Position numbers and translations under genes: made by a program
The notes under the pieces: generated by a model
Told to the model about the DNA's origin: nothing
The model's input: the letters and a program-made list of their open reading frames with translations, nothing else
Databases searched by the model: none
Shown: positions 8,060-15,828 of the stretch, one piece after another
Position numbering within the stretch: the first letter of the stretch is position 1
Layout of the letters: every line of letters begins with the position of its first letter
NCBI GenBank assembly: GCA_963715785.1
Contig: OY970276.1
Coordinates: 2,542,001 to 2,606,000, forward strand
Reading direction: 5' to 3'
Length of the DNA stretch: 64,000 nucleotides
Source of the DNA: LD21 sp963715785
Lineage (GTDB): Bacteria; Bacteroidota; Bacteroidia; Bacteroidales; VadinHA17

Positions 8060-9436
8060 ATGTCATCCAAGCCATCAATACCGAAAGGAACCCGCGATTT
8101 CTCAACAGAGGAGATGCTGAAGCGTGAATATATTTTTGAATCTATCAAAGAAACGTTCCGGTTATACGGTTATCAGCCAATTGAGACTCCGGCGATTGAG
8201 AACCTCTCGACTCTGCTTGGCAAGTATGGTGAGGAAGGCGATAAGCTTCTTTTCCGGATACTTAACTCGGGAGATTTTCTTTCTTCTGTAAGCGATGAGG
8301 AACTTACCGGGCGTGAATATTCCAAATTGTCATCAAAGATCTGCGAAAAAGGGTTAAGATACGATCTTACTGTGCCATTCGCGCGTTACGTTGTTCAACA
8401 TCGCGATGAAATAGTCTTTCCCTTTAAAAGATACCAGATCCAGCCTGTTTGGAGAGCCGACAGGCCTCAGAAAGGCAGGTATCGTGAGTTTTTTCAGTGT
8501 GATGTCGATGTAATAGGAAGCGATTCATTACTAAATGAATATGAGTTAATTAAAATAATTGATGACGTTTTCAGAAAGCTCCGGATTTCCACCGTCATCA
8601 AAATTAACAACAGGAAGATACTCGCAGGAATTGCTTCATATATTGGCGCAGCTGACAGAATAATTGATATAACTGTTGCTTTGGATAAGTTTGATAAGAT
8701 AGGTGCCGATAATGTAAATTTCGAACTGCGAAGCAAAAACCTTCCGGATAGTGCAATTTCAGGACTCCAGCCTTTCCTGCAGCTAAGTGGTGATTTTTCA
8801 GAAAAAATGGATTTGCTGAGCGAATTGCTGTCTGCTTCTGAAGTGGGGTTAAAAGGAATTGAAGAATTGAAAACTCTGTTTGAATTTATCCATGGCAGCT
8901 CCTTAAACTCAAAGGTCGAACTGGATCTCACACTGGCCCGGGGTTTAAACTATTATACCGGGGCAATAATCGAGGTAAAGTCGTCTGATGTAAATATCGG
9001 CAGTATATGTGGCGGCGGCCGCTATGATAATCTTACGGGAGTTTTTGGAATGGGAGGTGTATCTGGCGTTGGAATTTCGTTCGGAGCCGACAGGATTTAT
9101 GATGTTCTGAACCAATTAAATTTATTCGATGAGAGTAAAGCTTCTTCAACCCAGCTGCTTGTGGTCAACTTTGGAGAGAAAGAGACTTTGTATGCTCTGA
9201 AAATTCTTGATTCTTTACATGGATTGAATATTAGAAGCGAATTATATCCCGATTCTGCAAAGCTTAAGAAACAAATCTCTTATGCCGATTCAAAAAAGAT
9301 TCCTTATGTTATTATGGCGGGAGAAGATGAAATAAAAAATGATAGCCTGACCATTAAGATTATGTCAACGGGAGAACAGAAGAAACTGCTTTTAAAAGAT
9401 CTTGGCTTATTTATTGAAAACGAAATTAGAATCTGA
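8060..9436 (+). CDS. hisS: Histidyl-tRNA synthetase (class II)
   Basis: Charges tRNA-His with histidine. The 458-residue protein shows all class II landmarks: PKGTRDF at the N-terminus, motif 1 region ETPAIENL, motif 2 with VWRADRPQKGRYREFFQCD (about 137-155), histidine-specific LDLTLARGLNYYTGA (about 297-311), motif 3 region GGGRYDNLTG, and a C-terminal anticodon-binding domain (about 370-458). The ATG at 8060 follows TAATTTTG closely, implying a very short leader. hutH, which degrades histidine, follows after a repeat-filled gap. Confidence 0.95.
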   Translation: MSSKPSIPKGTRDFSTEEMLKREYIFESIKETFRLYGYQPIETPAIENLSTLLGKYGEEGDKLLFRILNSGDFLSSVSDEELTGREYSKLSSKICEKGLRYDLTVPFARYVVQHRDEIVFPFKRYQIQPVWRADRPQKGRYREFFQCDVDVIGSDSLLNEYELIKIIDDVFRKLRISTVIKINNRKILAGIASYIGAADRIIDITVALDKFDKIGADNVNFELRSKNLPDSAISGLQPFLQLSGDFSEKMDLLSELLSASEVGLKGIEELKTLFEFIHGSSLNSKVELDLTLARGLNYYTGAIIEVKSSDVNIGSICGGGRYDNLTGVFGMGGVSGVGISFGADRIYDVLNQLNLFDESKASSTQLLVVNFGEKETLYALKILDSLHGLNIRSELYPDSAKLKKQISYADSKKIPYVIMAGEDEIKNDSLTIKIMSTGEQKKLLLKDLGLFIENEIRI

Positions 9437-9454
9437 AAAACGAGATCCAATAAC

Positions 9455-9516
9455 TACAAAGAACACAAAAGTTAACACAAAGGTGATCGCCAGGCTTTGA
9501 TTTTGTGTCCTTTGTA
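9455..9516. repeat. 62-bp inverted-repeat element
   Basis: Arms TACAAAGAACACAAAA (9455-9470) and TTTTGTGTCCTTTGTA (9501-9516) pair with one mismatch. The core motif is ACAAAG/CTTTGT, similar in style to the larger element at 7856-8009. It lies directly after hisS and could act as a transcript end, although no T-tract follows. Confidence 0.6.
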
Positions 9517-9562
9517 CCCACAGCTTGGCTGAGTCCCAACGCTTGTCGAAGTTCCAATTTTT

Positions 9563-9584
9563 GGCGAAGTCTTGTGACTTCGCC
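9563..9584. repeat. Perfect 9-bp hairpin in the hisS-hutH gap
   Basis: GGCGAAGTC (9563-9571), loop TTGT, GACTTCGCC (9576-9584). No T-tract follows. Together with the 62-bp inverted repeat and T-rich sequence up to 9677, it fills a 273-base gap that has no supported gene. Confidence 0.5.
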
Positions 9585-9709
9585 GGATAAAATTGCGGAT
9601 AAAGCGATGTTTGAATACTTCGCTTAGCCAATCGAGTGACAATTATCTTTTATCTTGTCACTTTTGTCTTTTATCTTTACCCTGATCAAATAATTTAAAA
9701 TATTATCGA

Positions 9710-11212
9710 ATGACTTTTAAAATATCTCCTGAAGACCTGAAAATTGAAGTAATATCGGAACTACTTCGGACGAATGGAAAAATTTCACTTTCCGACGAAT
9801 CTGTAAATCTTATAACCAAATGCAGAAACTATCTTGATGTTAAACTGGCAAATATTACTTCTCCTATCTATGGAATAACCACAGGTTTTGGCTCGCTTCA
9901 TAAAAAAAACATCAGCAGCGACCAGCTTAATAAGCTTCAGGAAAACCTGGTAAAATCGCATGCCTGCGGGACAGGTCCGGTAGTTTCAGAGGAAATTATC
10001 AGACTTATGCTGCTTTTAAAGATTCATGCTTTGAGTCTTGGTAAATCGGGTGTGCAGGTTATAACGATTCAACGGCTTATTGATTTTTTCAATGAAGGAA
10101 TAAGTCCGGTTGTATATGAGCAGGGATCTCTGGGAGCATCTGGCGATCTGGCGCCTCTTGCTCACCTTGTGCTTCCGCTGCTGGGAATGGGAGAGGTTCT
10201 TTATAAAGGGAAAAAATTTGATTCAGGTGTAATTCTCAAAAAATTCGGATGGGCGCCGGTTGAACTGCAATCAAAGGAGGGACTGGCACTTCTTAATGGC
10301 ACTCAGTTCATGAGCGCTTATGGCGTTTATATAATAGAAATGGCAGAAAGGTTGTCAGCTTTTGCTGATATAGGTTCTGCGATCGCGCTTGAGGCATATG
10401 ATGGCCGGCTAGATCCTTTTTATAAGTGTGTGCATGAAATCAGGCCGCATAAAGGGCAGATTGCCACTGCCGGTACATTCAGAAAAATACTTGAAGGAAG
10501 TCAGATCATAAGCCGTAAGAAAGCTCACGTGCAGGATCCCTATTCTTTCAGGTGTATTCCCCAGGTCCACGGTGCCAGCAAGGACGCGATAAACTATGCG
10601 CGATCAGTTATTGTTACTGAGATCAATTCAGTTACTGATAATCCAACAATATTTCCTGATGATGATGTGATTGTTTCAGGTGGTAATTTTCATGGTCAGC
10701 CATTGGCATTGATATTCGACTACCTTGCCATTGCTCTGGCTGAGCTTGGAAGCATTTCGGAGAGAAGAGTTTACAGATTAATTGCAGGACAAAGAGAGCT
10801 TCCGGAGTTCCTGGTTGCAAATCCCGGACTGAACAGCGGGTTTATGATCCCGCAATACACTGCTGCTTCAATAGTCAGTCAGAACAAACAATTGTGTACA
10901 CCATCCTCAGTTGATTCAATTCCATCCTCCAATGAACAGGAGGATCACGTTAGCATGGGTGCAAATGGCGCAACAAAATTATTGCGTGTAGCGGAAAATC
11001 TCGAAAAGGTACTGGCAATTGAGCTCTTCACTGCTGTTCAGGCCCTGGAATTCAGAAGACCTCTCAGGTCATCCGCTCTGCTGGAAGATGTGGTGAAATC
11101 GTTTCGTGAAACGGTGGATTTTATCAATGATGATAAGGTTATGTATCCTGAGATTGAAAAATCCATAAAGTTCCTTAGAAGCTTTGATTGGAAAAAGATC
11201 ATTGTTCAATAA
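9710..11212 (+). CDS. hutH: Histidine ammonia-lyase (aromatic amino acid lyase family)
   Basis: Removes ammonia from histidine to give urocanate, using the self-formed MIO cofactor. The 500-residue length fits HutH. The MIO triad Ala-Ser-Gly is at 143-145 in GSLGASGDLAPL; catalytic Tyr54 sits in SPIYGITTGFG and His84 in LVKSHACGTG, the latter typical of histidine rather than phenylalanine/tyrosine lyases. The conserved NPTIF and the QEDHVSMG segment are present. The rest of a hut operon (hutU, hutI, hutG) is absent here, so urocanate handling must be encoded elsewhere. A role as a different aromatic lyase is less likely but not excluded. Confidence 0.88.
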   Translation: MTFKISPEDLKIEVISELLRTNGKISLSDESVNLITKCRNYLDVKLANITSPIYGITTGFGSLHKKNISSDQLNKLQENLVKSHACGTGPVVSEEIIRLMLLLKIHALSLGKSGVQVITIQRLIDFFNEGISPVVYEQGSLGASGDLAPLAHLVLPLLGMGEVLYKGKKFDSGVILKKFGWAPVELQSKEGLALLNGTQFMSAYGVYIIEMAERLSAFADIGSAIALEAYDGRLDPFYKCVHEIRPHKGQIATAGTFRKILEGSQIISRKKAHVQDPYSFRCIPQVHGASKDAINYARSVIVTEINSVTDNPTIFPDDDVIVSGGNFHGQPLALIFDYLAIALAELGSISERRVYRLIAGQRELPEFLVANPGLNSGFMIPQYTAASIVSQNKQLCTPSSVDSIPSSNEQEDHVSMGANGATKLLRVAENLEKVLAIELFTAVQALEFRRPLRSSALLEDVVKSFRETVDFINDDKVMYPEIEKSIKFLRSFDWKKIIVQ

Positions 11213-11220
11213 CAGTTCTC

Positions 11221-11688
11221 TTAAAAATTCCGGCCTGGCCTTAGCCTCTGTTGCTGCCTGACATTTTGCAATTCGTTGAGAAGCTGAATTTTATATTGAT
11301 TTTCTGCCTGGTAATAGAGAATTACTTTTATAGGAGGAAGGATCTCTTTTAGTTTTTTATGAAAGTTTACTGCCAGGTTTGATTCCTGCACAAGATAATC
11401 AACATATTTATCTCCGATTTCTTCTAATTGTTTATCACTCAGAGTATTTTCATTCAGATTAAAATTTCTGTTGAGCTTAATTTTATCAATCTGTATCTGA
11501 TTCCTCTGACTCTGATATTCATTATAGACAGGCCAGAATTTCTCTGCTTCCTGTGAAGTCAGATTCAGTTTTTTGGTAAAGAATCCGATTTTATAATCAT
11601 TGAGTTTTTCCATATTTGTATTCTGGGCAGTTAGTTTTAAAAAAGGAACTGCCAGTATAATGATCAAAGAAAATAATATTCTTTTCAT
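11221..11688 (-). CDS. Spy/CpxP-like periplasmic protein downstream of an ECF sigma factor
   Basis: A 155-residue secreted helical protein. The frame is open from 11712, but the ATG at 11688 opens a standard signal peptide (MKRILFSLIIILAVPFLKLTAQ). The mature part is all-helical, with KKLNLTSQEAEKFWPVYNEY, the LTxxEAxxFWPVYNEY pattern common in Bacteroidota proteins encoded beside ECF sigma genes and reminiscent of the LTxxQ motif of Spy/CpxP. A basic tail rich in Gln and Arg ends the protein. Likely role, inferred from family and context: periplasmic stress sensing or chaperoning. It follows the putative anti-sigma gene closely. Confidence 0.7.
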   Translation of the reverse strand: MKRILFSLIIILAVPFLKLTAQNTNMEKLNDYKIGFFTKKLNLTSQEAEKFWPVYNEYQSQRNQIQIDKIKLNRNFNLNENTLSDKQLEEIGDKYVDYLVQESNLAVNFHKKLKEILPPIKVILYYQAENQYKIQLLNELQNVRQQQRLRPGRNF

Positions 11689-11698
11689 GTTATCGGAC

Positions 11699-12121
11699 TT
11701 ATAGATGTTCATAAATATCGTTTAAATCAATGTCATTTTGAATGAGATAATCAATAATATCCTTTTTGCTTACATCAGGGACTTCATCTGGTATAATAAC
11801 CGAAGATGCATCTTCTTCAAGCATTGAAAGGTCAATTTCATTTACGATCGAATCGGGGCTTATCTGGTGTAGTACTTCTGAAACCTGGATGTTTCTGTTC
11901 TCAGGAGCCAGCAGTTTGATAGCTGCGAAGCCAATCAGTATAAAGCCTGCCACAGAAGCTGCTATCAGAAGACTGGTTCTGAATCTGTTATAAAAACTGA
12001 CCCTTAGCACTTTAACTTCTGAATCAGTTGTGAGAGAGAGAATCTTTTTGTTTACCTCACTGAAATAGTTATCGGGCACTTTAAAAGGACTTTTTCCCTG
12101 TATGTCATTTAACTTTGTCAT
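11699..12121 (-). CDS. Putative membrane anti-sigma factor
   Basis: A 140-residue protein with a cytoplasmic N-terminal part (1-48), one membrane helix (about 51-68, LLIAASVAGFILIGFAAI), and an acidic periplasmic tail ending in DLNDIYEHL. The N-terminus contains SPFKVPDNYF, a motif common in Bacteroidota proteins located after ECF sigma genes. No ZAS-type zinc motif is visible, so the anti-sigma role is inferred from position (31 bases after the sigma gene) and topology only. Confidence 0.6.
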   Translation of the reverse strand: MTKLNDIQGKSPFKVPDNYFSEVNKKILSLTTDSEVKVLRVSFYNRFRTSLLIAASVAGFILIGFAAIKLLAPENRNIQVSEVLHQISPDSIVNEIDLSMLEEDASSVIIPDEVPDVSKKDIIDYLIQNDIDLNDIYEHL

Positions 12122-12152
12122 AACTTCTTAGATTGTTAAGAACCATGAAGGT

Positions 12153-12698
12153 TTAATCACTGGTTATTATTTTTTCAATTTTTTTTACTGCATGATGATA
12201 AGATGCTTTAAGCGCACCTTCCGACGTTTTCAGAACTTTGCTCATCTCCTCGTAAGTCATATCGTCATAATACCTCAGATTAAATACAATACGTTGTTTG
12301 TCGGGAAGCTTCAATATCGCATTCTGAAGTTTCAGTTCAGCCGCATCACCGTCAAACCATGTACTTCCTTCTGCTGAACCTGAGAAGTAATCTCCAAGAT
12401 CATCTAACGAAACGGCATTATTTTTTTTTCTTTTATTGATTAAAGCAAGAGCCTCATTAGTCGCTATAGTATAAAGCCAGGTATATAGTGAGCTTTCATA
12501 TCTGAAATTTTCAATGCTTCTCCAGATATTTATAAAAGTATTTTGAAGAGCATCGTCAGCATCTTCATGAAGTATTACCAGCCTCCTGATATGCCAGTAG
12601 AGCTTCTGGCTATATGTCTCAACCAAAAGCTGGAAACCTTTATTCAGATCCTTCTTAAGCAGTTCAGATATATTATCGTCCGGCTTTATGATATTCAA
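12153..12698 (-). CDS. RNA polymerase sigma factor, ECF subfamily
   Basis: A 181-residue sigma-70 family protein with region 2 (about 25-95: YWHIRRLVILHEDADDALQ, FINIWRSIENFR, YTWLYTIATNEA) and region 4 (about 125-178: LPDKQRIVFNLRYYDDMTYEEMS, then SEGALKASYHHAVKKIE). It heads a three-gene minus-strand unit with a one-helix membrane protein and a Spy-like exported protein, the standard layout of an envelope-responsive regulon. Autoregulation is likely but no ECF promoter could be identified in the upstream gap. Confidence 0.92.
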   Translation of the reverse strand: MNIIKPDDNISELLKKDLNKGFQLLVETYSQKLYWHIRRLVILHEDADDALQNTFINIWRSIENFRYESSLYTWLYTIATNEALALINKRKKNNAVSLDDLGDYFSGSAEGSTWFDGDAAELKLQNAILKLPDKQRIVFNLRYYDDMTYEEMSKVLKTSEGALKASYHHAVKKIEKIITSD

Positions 12699-12762
12699 TT
12701 TTATTTATGATATTCTTCTTAGAGTGAAAGAACATTAAAAGGTTTAAAGATAGAAAGCAATT

Positions 12763-12816
12763 AAGTGACTAGAGTGACTAAAGTGACTAAAGTGACTAGA
12801 GTGACTAAAGTGACTA
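12763..12816. repeat. Tandem array: six 9-bp units with a 27-bp higher-order period
   Basis: Six uninterrupted copies of (A/G)AGTGACTA occupy 12763-12816. First bases alternate A,G,A,A,G,A, so the array is two identical 27-bp blocks; a degraded partial unit follows. It lies in the divergent gap between the ECF sigma gene and ychF. Confidence 0.85.
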
Positions 12817-12854
12817 AAGTTATAAAGTAATCAAGACACTCAATACGCTCCCTT

Positions 12855-12885
12855 ATTGAATTATCCCTGAATTATGATAAATTTG
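12855..12885 (+). promoter_or_regulatory. Promoter for ychF
   Basis: ATTG (12855-12858), a 19-base spacer, then TAAATTTG (12878-12885), a good fit to the Bacteroidota housekeeping consensus. The predicted start of transcription leaves a leader of about 20 bases before the ATG at 12912. Confidence 0.6.
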
Positions 12886-12911
12886 TGCAAATAAATTAAT
12901 CCTGGTCATAG

Positions 12912-14009
12912 ATGGCTCTTCAGTGTGGAATTATAGGAATAACCAATGTTGGCAAAACAACTATTTTCAATTGCATATCCAACACCAAAGGTGAAACCAA
13001 TGCCTTTGCGTTCAGTGCTACAAAGTCAAATATGGGAGTGGTACAGGTTCCTGACCCCAGGCTTTATGAACTTGAAAAACATCAGGTTACCGATAGGATT
13101 GTTCATACTACAGTGGAGATTGTGGATATTCCGGGATTAGCAAAAGGTTCCAATAAGGGGGAAGGAGTTGGCAATAAGTTCCTTGCCGATATAAGAAATA
13201 CCGACGCGCTGATCCATGTTCTCCGATGTTTCGATAATGAAGCATTGCCTCATATTGACGGTTCTGTCGACCCTGTACGTGATCTTGAAACAATCGATCT
13301 CGAGCTTCAGGTTAAAGATCTTGAATCAGTCGAAAAAAAGATCGAGCGGCTTGAAAGGGCTGCAAAAGCCGGTGATAAGGATGCAAAGCATGGTGTTGAT
13401 ATTCTGCATCATTACCGGGAACACTTCGAGGGATTTAACAATGCCAGAACACTTGAAGTTAAGGAGGAGGACAAAAAGTATGTTGACGACCTTTTTCTTC
13501 TTACAATGAAACCTGTAATGTATGTTTGCAATGTAGATGAAAAATCTGCAGCCACAGGCAATAAGTATGTGGAAAAGGTGAGGGAATTTCTTAAAGGCAG
13601 GGATGCAGAAATACTCGTAATTGCAGGAGCAACAGAGGCAGAAATTGCCGAGCTTGAAAACACAGATGACCGGCTGGCATTTCTTAAAGATGCAGGCTTG
13701 TCAGAACCAGGAGTTGATAAATTGGTGAGAGCGGCTTATAAGATGCTAAACCTGCAGACATTTTTCACAGTCGGGCCAATGGAAATACGGGCATGGACGA
13801 TCAAAACCGGTATGACAGCACCTAAAGCGGCAGGTGTTATTCATAGCGACCTGGAAAGAGGTTTCATAAGGGCAGAGGTTATGAAGTATCGGGATTTTGT
13901 AAACCTTGGGTCTGAGCATGCTTGCAAGGAAGCAGGGAAATTCTATATTGAAGGAAAGAATTACATCGTTGAAGATGGAGATATACTTCATATAAGGTTT
14001 AACGTGTAA
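12912..14009 (+). CDS. ychF: Redox/ribosome-associated ATPase YchF (OLA1 family)
   Basis: Obg-related P-loop ATPase that binds ribosomes. Of 365 residues, the G1 loop is GITNVGKTT (9-17), the G3 region is DIPGLAKGSNKGEGVGNKFL (72-91), and a coiled-coil insertion spans about 125-200. The nucleotide-specificity loop is NVDE (about 207-210) in place of NKxD, as expected for the ATP-preferring YchF/OLA1 group. A C-terminal TGS domain begins around 280 (LQTFFTVGPMEIRAWTI). The family length is about 363 residues, so the gene is complete. A peptidase gene starts 7 bases downstream. Confidence 0.95.
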   Translation: MALQCGIIGITNVGKTTIFNCISNTKGETNAFAFSATKSNMGVVQVPDPRLYELEKHQVTDRIVHTTVEIVDIPGLAKGSNKGEGVGNKFLADIRNTDALIHVLRCFDNEALPHIDGSVDPVRDLETIDLELQVKDLESVEKKIERLERAAKAGDKDAKHGVDILHHYREHFEGFNNARTLEVKEEDKKYVDDLFLLTMKPVMYVCNVDEKSAATGNKYVEKVREFLKGRDAEILVIAGATEAEIAELENTDDRLAFLKDAGLSEPGVDKLVRAAYKMLNLQTFFTVGPMEIRAWTIKTGMTAPKAAGVIHSDLERGFIRAEVMKYRDFVNLGSEHACKEAGKFYIEGKNYIVEDGDILHIRFNV

Positions 14010-14016
14010 AGTCATT

Positions 14017-15717
14017 ATGACGAAGCGGATCCTGATAGTTATAATTATATCCGTTTTATCTGCATCCAGGTGCTTTTCGCAGTTATTGAGCACCGACGAC
14101 AAGCTCCGTCTGGCAGTCAGCCGGAATGGACAAGCTGAGGTAAGCCTTTCCCTGCCGGGTGAAAAATCATTGGAGGCACTTACCGTAAATACATCAATTT
14201 TATCAGTAAAAGGCAGTACAGTTTATATAAGTCTGTCGCCACTGACTGTTGAATGGTTCATCAGCCTGAAGTATAATTATCAGATCATTGAAAAAGTTAC
14301 TGCAAGGAATATTACAACGGCCCTGAATATTAATCAGGCTATGACCTGGGATTCATATCCAACCTATACCCAGTATGATTCAATAATGCAGAATTTCCCA
14401 AAACTCTATCCCTCTTTATGCCGTCTCGATACAATAGGAACAAGTGTGGAAGGCAAGCTTGTACTGGCGCTCAAGATTTCCGTTAACCCTGATGTTGATG
14501 GAGACAAACCGGCGGTATTTTACACCTCCACGATGCATGGCGATGAAACCGGCGGATATATTCTGATGTTGCATTTAGCCGATTACCTTATCAGTAACTA
14601 TGGTGTTGACAGCAGAGTTACAGATCTTCTTGATAATCTTGAAGTATGGATAAATCCTCTTGCGAACCCTGATGGAACTTACAGAACAGGCAACACAATT
14701 ACAACTCCTACGCGTTTTAATGCAAACGGATACGATCTTAACAGGAACTTCCCCGATCCTTTCACACCCAATACGGTTAAGCAGAAAGAGACCCTCGATA
14801 TGATAAAATTTATGCGAAAGCACAAATTTGTTCTCTCCGCAAATTTTCATTCAGGCTCTGAGGTCGTTAATTATCCGTGGGACAGGTGGCTTTCAGTGCT
14901 GCATGCAGATGATTCCTGGTTCAATGCCATTAGCCGGTCATACGCCGATACGGCACATGTATATGCCGGACCTGCATATATGAACTTTCTTGATAATGGT
15001 GTTACCCGCGGTGCCGTCTGGTATGTAGTTTATGGGGGAAGGCAGGACTTTACAACATGGGAGCTTCATGGAAGAGAGGTTACGATTGAACTTGATGACC
15101 AGTATGTTACTCCGGCAGCGCAACTTACTCTTCTCTGGCTGAATAACTGGCATTCCCTGATTGGTTACCTGGAGAATGCGCTGTATGGAATTCATGGAAC
15201 TGTCCGCAGTGTCGGAATCCATTCACCTTTGCCTGCAAAAGTTTTTATTTCGGGACATGATAAGGACAGTTCGCAGGTATATTCAGATACGCTTACCGGG
15301 GGATTTGTCAGGCTCCTTTACCCTGGGTCATGGGATCTCACTTTTTCTGCAAAAGGATATCGTGATACAACTATAACTGCCATTGTTAGTTCGGGAGAAA
15401 GAACGGATATGCTTGTTGAAATGTCACAATTGCCGAGTGGCATTGAGCCGGTTAACTCCACCGGACATATACTCGTTTATCCTAGTCCGGCCACTGATTT
15501 TTTAAAAGCCATATTACCAGATAAAGCAGCGGGGCTGATGAATCTAAGGGTCATAAATCAGGCGGGAACGATTGTCATTGATTACAATATTCCGGTTATA
15601 CAGGGCGAACCCGTAACTATAAGCACGGGAATTTTATCATCAGGAATGTACAATGTTGTTTTTACTAGTTCTTCTTCGGGAACCTCTTACTTTGGCAGGT
15701 TTGTGGTCATAAAATAA
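14017..15717 (+). CDS. M14 zinc carboxypeptidase with T9SS type A sorting domain
   Basis: Secreted peptidase exported by the type IX system. Order: signal peptide (1-21), a pro-region (22-110), the M14 domain (about 120-390), a carboxypeptidase-regulatory-like beta domain (about 393-468), and a C-terminal sorting domain (about 480-566) with HILVYPSPATDF and closing GRFVVIK. Zinc ligands: HGDE in STMHGDETGG and a later His in NFHSGSEVVNYPW. The catalytic Glu is within VTIELDDQY. The gene sits 7 bases after ychF and may share its promoter. gldD, gldE and porG in this window make T9SS export plausible. Confidence 0.9.
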   Translation: MTKRILIVIIISVLSASRCFSQLLSTDDKLRLAVSRNGQAEVSLSLPGEKSLEALTVNTSILSVKGSTVYISLSPLTVEWFISLKYNYQIIEKVTARNITTALNINQAMTWDSYPTYTQYDSIMQNFPKLYPSLCRLDTIGTSVEGKLVLALKISVNPDVDGDKPAVFYTSTMHGDETGGYILMLHLADYLISNYGVDSRVTDLLDNLEVWINPLANPDGTYRTGNTITTPTRFNANGYDLNRNFPDPFTPNTVKQKETLDMIKFMRKHKFVLSANFHSGSEVVNYPWDRWLSVLHADDSWFNAISRSYADTAHVYAGPAYMNFLDNGVTRGAVWYVVYGGRQDFTTWELHGREVTIELDDQYVTPAAQLTLLWLNNWHSLIGYLENALYGIHGTVRSVGIHSPLPAKVFISGHDKDSSQVYSDTLTGGFVRLLYPGSWDLTFSAKGYRDTTITAIVSSGERTDMLVEMSQLPSGIEPVNSTGHILVYPSPATDFLKAILPDKAAGLMNLRVINQAGTIVIDYNIPVIQGEPVTISTGILSSGMYNVVFTSSSSGTSYFGRFVVIK

Positions 15718-15726
15718 TCCTCCTGG

Positions 15727-15757
15727 TTTGCTTCTGTGATTAAAACAAGTATTTTTG
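15727..15757 (+). promoter_or_regulatory. Promoter for the PafA-like gene
   Basis: TTTG (15727-15730), a 19-base spacer, and TATTTTTG (15750-15757) match the Bacteroidota -33/-7 consensus exactly. The leader to the ATG at 15829 would be about 65 bases. Confidence 0.7.
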
Positions 15758-15828
15758 CACGTTGCATGGCCACAAGCAGGCATTCTTTACAATATCTGCA
15801 TTAATTAATTAAGAATCAGAGGAATATT

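Noticed and set aside
9710..11212. Complete histidine-utilisation operon
   Set aside because: Only hutH is present; hutU, hutI and hutG are not in the window.
12763..12816. CRISPR array
   Set aside because: Units are only 9 bp and contiguous, with no spacers and no cas genes.
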